Positions 1 through 7,687 of a stretch of DNA of 64,000 nt are shown here, one piece after another. The notes beneath the pieces were generated by a model. That model was not told the DNA's origin and did not search any database. It worked only from the letters and a program-made list of their open reading frames with translations. The position numbers and the translations under genes were made by a program. The stretch is taken from contig NZ_ARYM01000006.1 in assembly GCF_000685315.1 (NCBI RefSeq), positions 62,001 through 126,000 of the forward strand. The letters run 5' to 3'. Numbering within the stretch: the stretch's first letter is position 1; every line of letters begins with the position of its first letter. This DNA comes from Hyphomonas polymorpha PS728 (GTDB lineage Bacteria; Pseudomonadota; Alphaproteobacteria; Caulobacterales; Hyphomonadaceae).

Positions 1-42
1 CAGATGAACCAGTGGTGGCTGGATCAGATGACGGGAGTGTAA
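1..42 (+). CDS. 3' end of an unidentified gene (partial)
   Basis: The first 13 codons are open in frame 1 and end at a TAA at 40-42; the visible tail reads QMNQWWLDQMTGV. The rest of the gene lies outside the window, so the product cannot be named. It runs in the same direction as the flavoprotein gene that begins 66 bases later. That this short frame is coding is an inference from its position only. Confidence 0.35.
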   Translation, partial: QMNQWWLDQMTGV

Positions 43-108
43 CGCTCCGGCGGCTTGGCGGAAGGCGCGGCGCACGGCTAGAGAGGACGGGCAACCACGG
101 AGTGCCCC

Positions 109-1245
109 ATGCCACACCTTGCCCGCCGGACTGTTCTTCTGGGTATGGGGGCAAGCGCGCTTGCTGCGTGCGCCAGCCAGCCTGTGACGATGACGGCGCT
201 ACCGCTCGCGCGGCCCTTTCCGAAGGTGCTTTCCCAGCGGGACCGGATTACGCGGACGGTGGTGGGCCTGCGCCCGTTCCGGCCTCAGGGGTTCCGGCTG
301 GAGGCGGAGCGTTTTGGCGACAAGACCGTGATCCACAATTACGGCCATGGCGGCTGCGGCGTGACCCTTTCCTGGGGCACCAGCCAGCGCGCGGCCGTGA
401 TGGCGGGGGAAACCGGGCGGCTGGATGTGGCGATCCTTGGCGGCGGGGTCATGGGGCTGACGAGCGCGCTGATCCTGGCGCGGCGGGGCCACGCCGTGAC
501 GGTGTATGCCGAGCTGATGCATCCGAACACGACCTCAAATATTGCCGGCGCGCTGTGGCTGCCCTCAAGCCTCTATGACCGGGACGTGGCGAGCGAGGAA
601 TTCCTGCGGCTCAACTGGCAGGTGACGCGCGAGGCGCATCGCGGATTTCTGCCTTATGTGAACCGGCCGGGCTATGGCGTCAGCTGGGTGCAGCATTCGG
701 AAGTGTCCAACCGGGTGCGGGATCCGCGCTGGGCGCTGCCGGGCGGGGATGATCTGTATCCGGATCTTGACGTGCGCACCACGGAGACGCGGTTTGGCTT
801 TCCCTATGAGGAACGCTATCATGCGATGATGATCGACCCGGACTATTATCTCGACATGCTGATGAAGGATGCCCAGCTTGCTGGGGCGAAGTTTATTGCG
901 CGGCGGTTTGAAACGCTTGAGGAAGTTCTCGCCCTTCCGCAGCCGGTGGTGGCGAACTGCACGGGGCTGGGCGCCGCGAAACTGTTTGGCGATGAAACGC
1001 TGATGCCGATCCGCGGGCAGCTGTCACATCTGCTGCCGCAGCCGGAGATTGACTATTCCTATACCGCGCCGGGGACGGGCGGCGCGCTCTACATGTTCCC
1101 GCGCAAGACAGGTCTGGTACTTGGCGGCAGCCATGGGCGCGGGGATTTTTCGATGGATGTGAGCGAGGAAGAATTGACCCGCATGATTGATGGCCATGCG
1201 GCGCTGGCCGAGCGGGCGGCGTTTTCGACCTGGGTGCCAAACTAG
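109..1245 (+). CDS. Tat/lipoprotein-signal FAD-dependent oxidoreductase, D-amino-acid oxidase family, circularly permuted
   Basis: 378 residues. The N-terminus has a twin-arginine stretch (RRTVLLG) followed by a lipobox ending LAAC at Cys21, so it is probably exported folded and lipid-anchored. The FAD Rossmann motif ILGGGVMGLTSA lies near residues 109-120, and the D-amino-acid oxidase substrate-domain block with TSNIAGALW follows. The blocks that normally close this family (VGLRPFRP near 52-59, then VIHNYGHGG near 74-82 and TLSWGT) instead sit before the FAD motif, and the protein ends at the segment that should precede them. This is a circular permutation of the family order; I recall similar proteins in other alphaproteobacteria. 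The substrate is unknown, though oxidation of an amine or D-amino acid in the periplasm is plausible. The tatABC genes lie 5 kb downstream. Confidence 0.85.
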   Translation: MPHLARRTVLLGMGASALAACASQPVTMTALPLARPFPKVLSQRDRITRTVVGLRPFRPQGFRLEAERFGDKTVIHNYGHGGCGVTLSWGTSQRAAVMAGETGRLDVAILGGGVMGLTSALILARRGHAVTVYAELMHPNTTSNIAGALWLPSSLYDRDVASEEFLRLNWQVTREAHRGFLPYVNRPGYGVSWVQHSEVSNRVRDPRWALPGGDDLYPDLDVRTTETRFGFPYEERYHAMMIDPDYYLDMLMKDAQLAGAKFIARRFETLEEVLALPQPVVANCTGLGAAKLFGDETLMPIRGQLSHLLPQPEIDYSYTAPGTGGALYMFPRKTGLVLGGSHGRGDFSMDVSEEELTRMIDGHAALAERAAFSTWVPN

Positions 1246-1268
1246 GCCATTTCTGGGCAATTCTGCGG
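1245..1268. repeat. Decamer-phased repeat, degenerate copy 1
   Basis: Directly after the stop codon of the oxidoreductase gene, the blocks GGCCATTTCT, GGGCAATTCT and GCGG follow each other at 10-base intervals. The middle part closely matches the complement of the repeat inside priA (TTCCGGGCAATTCCGG). It is the weakest of four copies in the window; the others are at 17237, 45121 and 56013. Confidence 0.4.
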
Positions 1269-1333
1269 CGGGGGAAACCTGCGGCTTTCTGATGCGTTGG
1301 CAATTTCAAGTGACGCACCAGAGGAGCTAAATC

Positions 1334-1984
1334 ATGCGGAACCCATTGATTGCCCTTATTCCCGCCGCGCTGATTGCAGGCGCTGCTTATGCCCAGACTG
1401 AGCCGGAGGCCACTGATCCTCAGCCGGTTGAGGCGGTTGAAGCAGAAGTTGACGAGCAGGCCGAGGAAGAAGAGGAAGCTCCGCCCCCGCCGGAAGCAGT
1501 AGTTGTTGAAGCGCAGGGAAGCTGGGACCGCGCCACCACCTCAGGCCGCGATACCGTGACCTATACGTCTACGGACGGTGAGGAACTCTTCTCGGCGACG
1601 TGCATGACGGCCGATACCGAAATGGGTGACCGGATTCTGCAGATCAAGGCAGTTTCCGCTGAGGACACGGTGGGCGCCATCGACATGTTCACTTCGGCCG
1701 GCAATGCCCGCCTTCCCGCTGCGCCCGGCATGACGCCCGATACGGCTGAGGGCCTTACGGAAGCGGTGAGCCACCCGGCCTATGTGCTGGCCTCCGGCGC
1801 CGGGGAAATCAAGGTTACGTCTGGCGCGCGGGGTATCGTATTCGAGACCGACCCGATGCTGAAAAGTGTGATCCGCGATTGCTACCCTGACTTTGCGGCG
1901 GGCTTTGCCGCTGCTCCGGAGACGGAGGAAGAGGCAGAAGATGCGCCCGGTGAGCCAACTGAAGAGGCCGAGCCCAACAGCTAA
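1334..1984 (+). CDS. Secreted acidic protein of unknown function
   Basis: 216 residues. The first 20 residues form a Sec-type signal peptide with a likely cut after AAYA. A very acidic, proline-rich linker follows (residues about 25-55, with runs of Glu and PPPP), then a compact domain of about 130 residues with two cysteines (CMTAD near 90 and RDCYPD near 178), and a second Glu-rich tail. The two cysteines could form a disulfide in the periplasm. A ribosome-binding site GAGGAG lies just before the ATG. I do not recognise the family. The acidic ends suggest an extended, charged periplasmic or outer-surface protein. Confidence 0.7.
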   Translation: MRNPLIALIPAALIAGAAYAQTEPEATDPQPVEAVEAEVDEQAEEEEEAPPPPEAVVVEAQGSWDRATTSGRDTVTYTSTDGEELFSATCMTADTEMGDRILQIKAVSAEDTVGAIDMFTSAGNARLPAAPGMTPDTAEGLTEAVSHPAYVLASGAGEIKVTSGARGIVFETDPMLKSVIRDCYPDFAAGFAAAPETEEEAEDAPGEPTEEAEPNS

Positions 1985-2007
1985 GCCTGCGACAATCCGC
2001 AAATATT

Positions 2008-2038
2008 ACGGCCGTCTGGGATCAGGCGGCCGTTTCTA
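2008..2038. terminator. Hairpin between convergent genes
   Basis: ACGGCCG (2008-2014) pairs perfectly with CGGCCGT (2027-2033); after a one-base mismatch, CTG and CAG extend the stem around a GGAT loop. It lies at the meeting point of the secreted acidic protein gene and the deaminase gene, overlapping the last codons of the latter. The T-run on either side is weak, so termination efficiency is uncertain. Confidence 0.5.
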
Positions 2039-3020
2039 TTGCGGCAAGGTGGCGCTGTTTGTTCGCCTCCGGAAGGAAGCTCGCGGTGAAACTGTTGCGG
2101 GCAAGCTGGATGAGCTGCTGATCCGAGAGGCCAAGCGCGGCGGCAGTCTGCTCATAGTTGCGGCCGATATAGCCGCCGAAATAGGCCGGATCATCCGAAT
2201 TGACGGTGACGAGAAGGCCCGCTTCGAGCTGGGCTTTTACGGGGCTCTGCTTCAGGTCGTCGATCACGCAGAGCGACAGGTTTGACAGGGGGCAATTGGT
2301 CAGCGGGATCTGCATTTCACGGATCATGCTGACGAGTTCGGGGTCTTCCATGCAGCGGTTGCCATGGTCGATGCGGTCCACGCCGATGTCGAGCAGGGCT
2401 TCGCGGACATAGGAGGGCGGGCCTTCTTCGCCGGCATGCATGCAGAGCTTGAAGCCCAGCTCGCGGCAGCGCTGGTAGAGGCGCTCGAACTTCAGCGGCG
2501 GGTGGCCCATTTCCGAGGAATCGAGACCGACGCCGATGAACTTGTCGTGCCAGGGTTCAGATTGAACCAGAAGGTCAAAGCCGTCCTCTTCGGAGAGATG
2601 CCGCAGGAAACTCATGATGAGATAGGAGCTGATGCCGAGTTCCTGCTCGCCCTTTTTGATGGCGGCAAGGATACCATCAGTGACGACGCCAAAGGGCACG
2701 CCGCGCTCGGTATGAGCCTGAGGATCGTAGAACATCTCGACATGGCGCACATTGTCGGCCTCCGCGCGCTGGAGATAGGCCCAGGTCAGGTCGAAGAAGT
2801 CTTCCTCGGTGCGCAGCACCTGCATGCCCTGATAATAGAGGTCGAGGAATTCTTGAAGGTTGGAGAAGTTGTAGGCGGCCCTGGCGTCTTCCAGCGTCTT
2901 GAAGGGCAGGGTGATCCTGTTGCGCTCGGCCAGCGCCATCATCAGTTCGGGCTCGAAGCTGCCTTCGATGTGGAGGTGAAGCTCAGCCTTGGGTAGGCGT
3001 TGGATCAGATCGGTTTGCAT
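2022..3020 (-). CDS. Adenosine/adenine deaminase family protein, probably adenine deaminase
   Basis: 332 residues from the ATG at 3020; an upstream TTG at 3038 is less likely. It belongs to the zinc amidohydrolase fold that deaminates purines. Metal-site motifs are visible: HLHIEG near residue 16, MHAGEEG near 195, the RIDHGNR block near 220 and NSDDPAYFGG near 275. The start of the family block reads HxHIEGSFEPEL, which fits the adenine deaminase subfamily (adenine to hypoxanthine) better than classical adenosine deaminases, where HLDG is usual. This assignment follows from family knowledge and was not tested. The gene ends head to head with the acidic-protein gene, behind a hairpin, and lies downstream of purQ in the same direction, which fits purine salvage. 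Confidence 0.85.
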   Translation of the reverse strand: MQTDLIQRLPKAELHLHIEGSFEPELMMALAERNRITLPFKTLEDARAAYNFSNLQEFLDLYYQGMQVLRTEEDFFDLTWAYLQRAEADNVRHVEMFYDPQAHTERGVPFGVVTDGILAAIKKGEQELGISSYLIMSFLRHLSEEDGFDLLVQSEPWHDKFIGVGLDSSEMGHPPLKFERLYQRCRELGFKLCMHAGEEGPPSYVREALLDIGVDRIDHGNRCMEDPELVSMIREMQIPLTNCPLSNLSLCVIDDLKQSPVKAQLEAGLLVTVNSDDPAYFGGYIGRNYEQTAAALGLSDQQLIQLARNSFTASFLPEANKQRHLAAIETAA

Positions 3021-3068
3021 TCTGCAAGCATGGCACAATGGGTGCGAGTCAGGAAGGCCCGCCGCCGG

Positions 3069-3887
3069 TCAGCATAGCCGTCGAAGCTCTCCAGGCACCG
3101 CATGGGTGTCAAAAAATGCACCGCTGCCCAAGCCTTGCCACGCAATGCGCCCGGATTGAGCCAGTTCCCGCAGCCGCCAGAGCAGGACGTGGTAATCAGC
3201 GATGTGCCAGCCGTCCTTGTTGAACTCGTTCCATATGTTCGCGAAGAGACGCTCAAGCTTCTCCCAGTACATAGGGATATGATTCAATATTGCCGGGTCC
3301 AGCCAGTCTTCCGGACGCTCTGCAAGTCGTCCGGCCTCGAATATCCGTATACAGGCTGTGTCCCTTGCGGACAGCTCGTAGAGGTCCGACAGGTGCCGCG
3401 CGAGCGCCGGGTCCAGTTCACTGGCAAGCGTACCCAGTTCCGGCACCAGCTCCGGCGCGAACCCGCCCGTCCCGGACACATCCGGCGCCTGCCGTGCGGT
3501 GTCGATGAATTGAGCACCTAGAAACTCCGGCCCCGAGTGAAGGAACGCGCTCAAGGAGGACATTTCGCTTATGCGTCGCGCGCAGTACCAGACTGTCGTC
3601 TGTCCGTCCCATTTGTTCGTATATTGCCGGAAAAGCGTCTCGCAGCGCGGTTGTTCGTCGTCAAGTGCAACGAACTCTTCCAATCCCGGCGCATATGTCC
3701 GGCACCATGCCGTTCTTTCTTCCCCCGCATAAAGCAAGGGCAGAGGGCCGGCCTGCGCCATGAGCGGATCGAGGATCAGCAGGTGCTGGAATCGTATGCC
3801 TGAGAGGTCGCCCCAACGCTTCAGCATCCCCGCTGCAGATGGACAAAAGACAACCTGCAACCTCTCCGGGGAGAGGGGGCTGATCAC
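3069..3887 (-). CDS. DUF1835/DUF3658-like protein
   Basis: 272 residues. The start ([13 protein letters not shown]) resembles the opening of DUF1835, and the C-terminal part, rich in Trp and Arg ([21 protein letters not shown]), resembles DUF3658. Those two domains are often found together in uncharacterised bacterial proteins. No catalytic motif is obvious. The GTG start overlaps the purQ stop in a GTGA, so the two are probably translationally coupled. The domain call is from pattern recognition and is moderate. No function is proposed. Confidence 0.7.
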   Translation of the reverse strand: MISPLSPERLQVVFCPSAAGMLKRWGDLSGIRFQHLLILDPLMAQAGPLPLLYAGEERTAWCRTYAPGLEEFVALDDEQPRCETLFRQYTNKWDGQTTVWYCARRISEMSSLSAFLHSGPEFLGAQFIDTARQAPDVSGTGGFAPELVPELGTLASELDPALARHLSDLYELSARDTACIRIFEAGRLAERPEDWLDPAILNHIPMYWEKLERLFANIWNEFNKDGWHIADYHVLLWRLRELAQSGRIAWQGLGSGAFFDTHAVPGELRRLC

Positions 3888-4552
3888 GCCGCCGCCATCA
3901 GGCTCTTGAACAGGGCGATGCCGTCGGTGCCGCCTTCATGGTCGCCGATGGCGCGTTCGGGGTGGGGCATCATGCCGAGGATGCGGCCGTTTTCCGAGAG
4001 GATGCCGGCGATGTCTCGCGCAGCGCCGTTGGGATTTTCGCCTGCGGCATAGCGGAAGGCGACCCGGCCTTCGCCTTCCAGGCGGTCCAGCGTCGCGTCA
4101 TCGGCAAAGAAGTTGCCTTCGGCATGGGCGATCGGGATGACGACTTCGCTGCCGCCGATATAGGCGCTGGTGAAGGCGGTGTTGCTGCTCTCGACTTTCA
4201 GTTTCTGCGGGCGGCAGACGAAGTGAAGCGAGGCATTACGCACCAGCGCGCCGGGCAGGAGGCCGGTCTCGGTGAGGATCTGGAAGCCGTTGCAGACGCC
4301 GAGGATGTATCCGCCGCGCTCGGCATGGGCTTTCAGCTGCGAGATGATGGGCGAGTTGCCCGCCATGGCGCCGCAGCGGAGATAGTCGCCGTAGGAGAAG
4401 CCGCCGGGCACCATCACAAGGTCTGTTCCTGCGGGGATCTCCCCATCCTTGTGCCAGACCATGGCCGGGGCTTTGCCGGTCAGCTTGGCCAGCGCAACTT
4501 GCGCGTCACGATCACAGTTCGAGCCGGGAAAGACGATAACAGCGGATTTCAT
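3884..4552 (-). CDS. purQ: Phosphoribosylformylglycinamidine synthase, glutaminase subunit PurQ
   Basis: 222 residues, the usual length. PurQ releases ammonia from glutamine and passes it to PurL in the fourth step of purine synthesis. The class I glutamine amidotransferase triad is visible: nucleophile Cys in GVCNGFQIL (near residue 86) and the C-terminal MPHPERA with the catalytic His. The N-terminal FPGSNCDRD and the oxyanion block [12 protein letters not shown] are also typical. PurS and PurL, its usual partners, are not in the window; upstream lies only a divergent peptide gene. The next gene downstream overlaps it by four bases. Confidence 0.95.
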   Translation of the reverse strand: MKSAVIVFPGSNCDRDAQVALAKLTGKAPAMVWHKDGEIPAGTDLVMVPGGFSYGDYLRCGAMAGNSPIISQLKAHAERGGYILGVCNGFQILTETGLLPGALVRNASLHFVCRPQKLKVESSNTAFTSAYIGGSEVVIPIAHAEGNFFADDATLDRLEGEGRVAFRYAAGENPNGAARDIAGILSENGRILGMMPHPERAIGDHEGGTDGIALFKSLMAAA

Positions 4553-4713
4553 GGGCGCTCTTTAGCAAAGAGTCGGAGCGTTTGGAAACGGGAATGACGC
4601 TGGCCCACGCAGTGAGGCAATAAAGCCACATAAGGCGTTGAAAGGATTGGAAGAGGCTTGCCCGAATGCCGGCTCCGGGCCATCTTCCTTTCACCACACA
4701 CAGGAGAAATCAG

Positions 4714-4866
4714 ATGAAAAAAGTGATGATGGCTCTGATCGCAGTCGTTGCTCTGCCGGCGCTGGCAGCCTGCAACACGATTGAAGGCGTTGGCAAAGAC
4801 GTGAAGGCCGGTGGCCAGGCGGTTGAAGAGACTGCCAAGGAAGTCAAAGAAGAGATCACGAAGTAA
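4714..4866 (+). CDS. Entericidin A/B-family small lipoprotein
   Basis: 50 residues. A lysine start (MKKVMM), a hydrophobic core and the lipobox ALAAC give a lipid-anchored mature peptide of about 30 residues made of alternating Lys/Glu/Val (GVGKDVKAGGQAVEETAK). This pattern is the entericidin signature: small membrane peptides linked to cell lysis or envelope stress. The ATG at 4714 is chosen because AGGAG lies 7-11 bases before it; an in-frame start at 4666 would ruin the signal peptide. It stands alone between divergently and convergently placed genes. Confidence 0.85.
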   Translation: MKKVMMALIAVVALPALAACNTIEGVGKDVKAGGQAVEETAKEVKEEITK

Positions 4867-4910
4867 GATCTTCCGGCAGGCGGCGGGGCGCGATGCCTTG
4901 CCGCCTGTTC

Positions 4911-5252
4911 CTATTTGCCCTGGAAGATGAACCAGGCGCCGAGCGCAATCAGGCCGAACCCGATGGCGTGGTTCCAGCCGAGCGGCTCTTTCAGCACCCA
5001 CACCGAAAATCCGGCGAATACGATCAGGGTGATCACCTCCTGAATCGTTTTTAGTTCCGCCGCCGAATAGACCGAATGCCCCCAGCGGTTGGCCGGCACG
5101 GCGAAGATGTACTCGATCAGCGCAATGCCCCAGCTGGCGAGGATCACCAGCATTAGCGGTACAGTCTTGAATTTGAGGTGACCATACCAGGCCAGGGTCA
5201 TGAAGAGGTTGGAAATCGACAGAAGGACAATCGGCAGGACATGCGGCGGCAT
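4911..5252 (-). CDS. DUF486-family small membrane protein
   Basis: 113 residues with four hydrophobic segments (about 5-25, 31-51, 66-86 and 92-111). The motifs SNLFMTLAWYGHLK and a long SWGIALIEY-PANR stretch match the DUF486 family, distant relatives of drug/metabolite transporter subunits. It probably sits in the inner membrane; no substrate is known. The stop lies 44 bases after the peptide gene's stop, on the other strand. It follows xthA at a 26-base distance and may be cotranscribed with it. Confidence 0.85.
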   Translation of the reverse strand: MPPHVLPIVLLSISNLFMTLAWYGHLKFKTVPLMLVILASWGIALIEYIFAVPANRWGHSVYSAAELKTIQEVITLIVFAGFSVWVLKEPLGWNHAIGFGLIALGAWFIFQGK

Positions 5253-5278
5253 GAGGGGCTCCGGAAAGCGGGCGAGGG

Positions 5279-6055
5279 TCAGTCTTCAAACGTGGCGATC
5301 ACCGGAACATGGTCTGACGGTTTCTCCAGGGCGCGGGCCTTCCGGTAGATTTCGGCGCCTGTGAGACGGTCTGTCATGCGGGGGCAGGCGAGGATGTGGT
5401 CGATCCGGATGCCGTGATCTTTCTGGAACGCGCCGCCCTGATAATCCCAGAAGGTGTATTGGTGGGCGCGGCCATCGCAGGCTTCGAAGGCATCGGTGAG
5501 GCCAAGATGCTTGAGCTGGCGCCAGGCAGCGCGGGTTTCCGGCAGGCCGAGCGCATCGGTGTTCCAGACCGTATCGTCCCAGCAATCTTCCGGGGCGGGA
5601 ATGGCGTTATAGTCCCCGCAGAGCACGAAAGGCTCCTCCGCTTTCAGGAGGCTGCGGGCATGGTCTTCCAGCGCGGCGACCCATTCCAGCTTGTAGTCAT
5701 ATTTCTCGCCGGGCGCAGGGTTGCCATTGGGCAGGTAGAGCCCGCCGACGCGCACGGGCCGCTCTGCCAGGACGGTCGCCTCTATATAACGGGCCTGATC
5801 GTCCTTCAGGGTGGACATCTCGCGGGTGACATCTTGCAGGGGAAATTTCGACAGGATGGCCACGCCATTATAGCTTTTCTGGCCATGGACGGCGCAGTTC
5901 CAGCCCATTTCCTCGATTTCGAGATAGGGGAAGGCGTCCGTTTCGCACTTCAACTCCTGCAGGCAGACCACATCTGCCTTGATATCGTTCAGCACCTGCA
6001 GAACAGTCGGCAGGCGGGCTTTCATCGAATTGACATTCCAGGTCGCTATACGCAT
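5279..6055 (-). CDS. xthA: Exodeoxyribonuclease III
   Basis: 258 residues from the ATG that opens MRIATWNVNS. This is the AP-endonuclease/3'-5' exonuclease of base-excision repair. Family motifs are in order: WNVNS near 5-9, LQELKC with the metal-binding Glu near 35, the central GLYLPNG-NP block near 105, CGDYNAIPAPED near 150 with the catalytic Asp/Asn, and the final SDHVPV with Asp and His. The length is usual for the family. A longer frame starting at 6085 would add residues that do not match the family. Confidence 0.95.
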   Translation of the reverse strand: MRIATWNVNSMKARLPTVLQVLNDIKADVVCLQELKCETDAFPYLEIEEMGWNCAVHGQKSYNGVAILSKFPLQDVTREMSTLKDDQARYIEATVLAERPVRVGGLYLPNGNPAPGEKYDYKLEWVAALEDHARSLLKAEEPFVLCGDYNAIPAPEDCWDDTVWNTDALGLPETRAAWRQLKHLGLTDAFEACDGRAHQYTFWDYQGGAFQKDHGIRIDHILACPRMTDRLTGAEIYRKARALEKPSDHVPVIATFED

Positions 6056-6138
6056 GCGGTAACCTCTTAAGCAGCTTCGCGCCATTGTTCCAGCAGCGGC
6101 CGGGCTCTATACTCGCATAAACCTGAGGAGTCGCGTTC

Positions 6139-6351
6139 ATGGCGCCAAGCTGGATTCAAATTCTGATCGTGGTCGTCATCGCCCTGCTGTTGTTCGGCGG
6201 CCGGGGACGCATTTCATCCATCATGGGCGACATGGCCAAGGGGATCGGCGCCTTCCGCAAGGGCCTCAAGGATGAGGAAGCCAAGCCGGTGACGAAGGAC
6301 GAGATGGTCGACATCACGCCCAAGAAGGACGAGACGAAGACATCGTCCTGA
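6139..6351 (+). CDS. tatA: Sec-independent translocase subunit TatA
   Basis: 70 residues. One N-terminal membrane helix (about 5-20) is followed by the [24 protein letters not shown] amphipathic region and a charged tail, as in TatA, which forms the pore for folded proteins exported with twin-arginine signals. GAGGAG at 6125-6130 gives a good ribosome-binding site. tatB starts 25 bases after its stop. The Phe-Gly hinge typical of the family (LFGG) is present. Confidence 0.95.
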   Translation: MAPSWIQILIVVVIALLLFGGRGRISSIMGDMAKGIGAFRKGLKDEEAKPVTKDEMVDITPKKDETKTSS

Positions 6352-6376
6352 TGACGCAAGCGGAGGGCGGATAGCC

Positions 6377-6763
6377 ATGCTGCCCGGCATCGGGTTTTCC
6401 GAATTATTGCTGATTGGCCTTGCGGCCCTGATCATCATTGGTCCCAAGGACCTGCCGATGATGATGCGCAAGCTTGGCCAGATCATGGGCAAGGGCCGGC
6501 GCATGGCGCGCGAGTTCCAGGCGGCGTTTGACGACATCGCCCGCCAGAGCGAGCTGGACGAGCTGAAGAAGGAAATCCAGGAGCTGCGCAAATCCAACAC
6601 GCTGACCTCCGCGCAGGATGACCTGGCCGCCTATGAGGCGGATGTGAACTCCGCCATCATGCGCGAACACCCGGCCGCAGCCCCGCCGCCGCCCGCAGAG
6701 CCGGAGAGCAAGCCGGACGAGCTGCCGGATGCAGCACCGGCCAGCAAGGGCGGCCCCGCATGA
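6377..6763 (+). CDS. tatB: Twin-arginine translocase subunit TatB
   Basis: 128 residues. The membrane start IGFSELLLIGLAALIIIGPKDLP has the conserved Glu and the Gly-Pro hinge of TatB, followed by an amphipathic helix (MMMRKLGQIMGKGRRMAREF), a charged coiled region and a proline/alanine-rich tail. TatB and TatC form the receptor for twin-arginine signals. The stop overlaps the tatC start in an ATGA, so translation is probably coupled. Confidence 0.95.
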   Translation: MLPGIGFSELLLIGLAALIIIGPKDLPMMMRKLGQIMGKGRRMAREFQAAFDDIARQSELDELKKEIQELRKSNTLTSAQDDLAAYEADVNSAIMREHPAAAPPPPAEPESKPDELPDAAPASKGGPA

Positions 6764-7587
6764 GCCAGGCCCCCCCCAAGGACGAGCAACCCGAAATCCT
6801 CGATGATGAGGTGGAATCCAGCCGCGCGCCGCTGCTGGACCATCTGATTGAGCTGCGCGGGCGGCTGATCAAGATGCTGCTGGCGCTGGGGGTGGCGACC
6901 ATTGGCGCCTTCTTCTTTGCCGACCTGATCTACAATTTGCTGGTGGCGCCGTTTGCCTCGGTTGCTGAAGACGTGCGCGGCTCGAAGCTGGAGTTCATTT
7001 TCACCGCGCCGATGGAATTCTTCTTCGCCAAGCTGAAGCTGGCGCTGTTTGCCGGCGTGTTTCTGGCTTTCCCCGCGATCGCCTGGCAGATTTATGCCTT
7101 CGTGGCACCGGGGCTCTACAAGTCCGAGCGCGGGGCGTTCTGGCCATATCTTGTCTTCGCGCCGATCCTCTTCTCGCTGGGCGCGGCGTTTGTGTATTTC
7201 ATCATGCTGCCGATGCTGGCGCGCTTCACTATTTCGATGGAGCAGGTGGACGCCGCGCAGACGACCATCAAGATGATGCCGCGCGTGGGGGATTATCTGT
7301 CTCTCGTGATGGCGCTGATGCTGGCGTTTGGCATTTCGTTCCAGCTGCCGGTGATCCTGACCCTTCTGGGAAAGATTGGCCTTGTATCCTCATCGGGCCT
7401 CGGCAAGGGCCGCAAATACGCCATCGTCGGCATCCTTGCCTTTGCCGCACTGTTCACGCCGCCCGACGCTATTTCACAGCTTCTTCTGGCGGCGCCGGTC
7501 TACCTTCTCTACGAGATTTCCATCTTCTGCGTGCGCATGATCGAGCGGAATGCGGAAAAGGCAGAGGCGGCGGCAGCGGCCGAATGA
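6760..7587 (+). CDS. tatC: Twin-arginine translocase subunit TatC
   Basis: 275 residues with six predicted membrane segments. TatC is the multispanning receptor for Tat signal peptides. The family blocks are present: PLLDHLIELRGRL near the N-terminus, the periplasmic FTAPMEFFFAKLK block, FVAPGLYKSER-G in the first cytoplasmic loop, and late ISQLLLAAPVYLLYE. It completes tatABC. One probable Tat client is the lipoprotein oxidoreductase at 109-1245. Confidence 0.96.
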   Translation: MSQAPPKDEQPEILDDEVESSRAPLLDHLIELRGRLIKMLLALGVATIGAFFFADLIYNLLVAPFASVAEDVRGSKLEFIFTAPMEFFFAKLKLALFAGVFLAFPAIAWQIYAFVAPGLYKSERGAFWPYLVFAPILFSLGAAFVYFIMLPMLARFTISMEQVDAAQTTIKMMPRVGDYLSLVMALMLAFGISFQLPVILTLLGKIGLVSSSGLGKGRKYAIVGILAFAALFTPPDAISQLLLAAPVYLLYEISIFCVRMIERNAEKAEAAAAAE

Positions 7588-7687
7588 TTTTCCCTGCAGC
7601 GGCGGCGTTGCAATTTGCGGTGAGGTGTTGAACCTAGGCGCCGGATAGAAACCCCATCGTCTCCCGAGAAACGAGGAGCCTGCCCGA

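Noticed and set aside
3228-3240. Possible second LexA box GTTC-N5-GTTC
   Set aside because: The spacer is 5 and not 7, and it is inside a coding region.
4549-5289. Minus-strand frame covering the entericidin-like and DUF486 genes
   Set aside because: It overlaps two better supported genes and contains no known domain. It is also not purS, which would be about 80 codons with a characteristic start.
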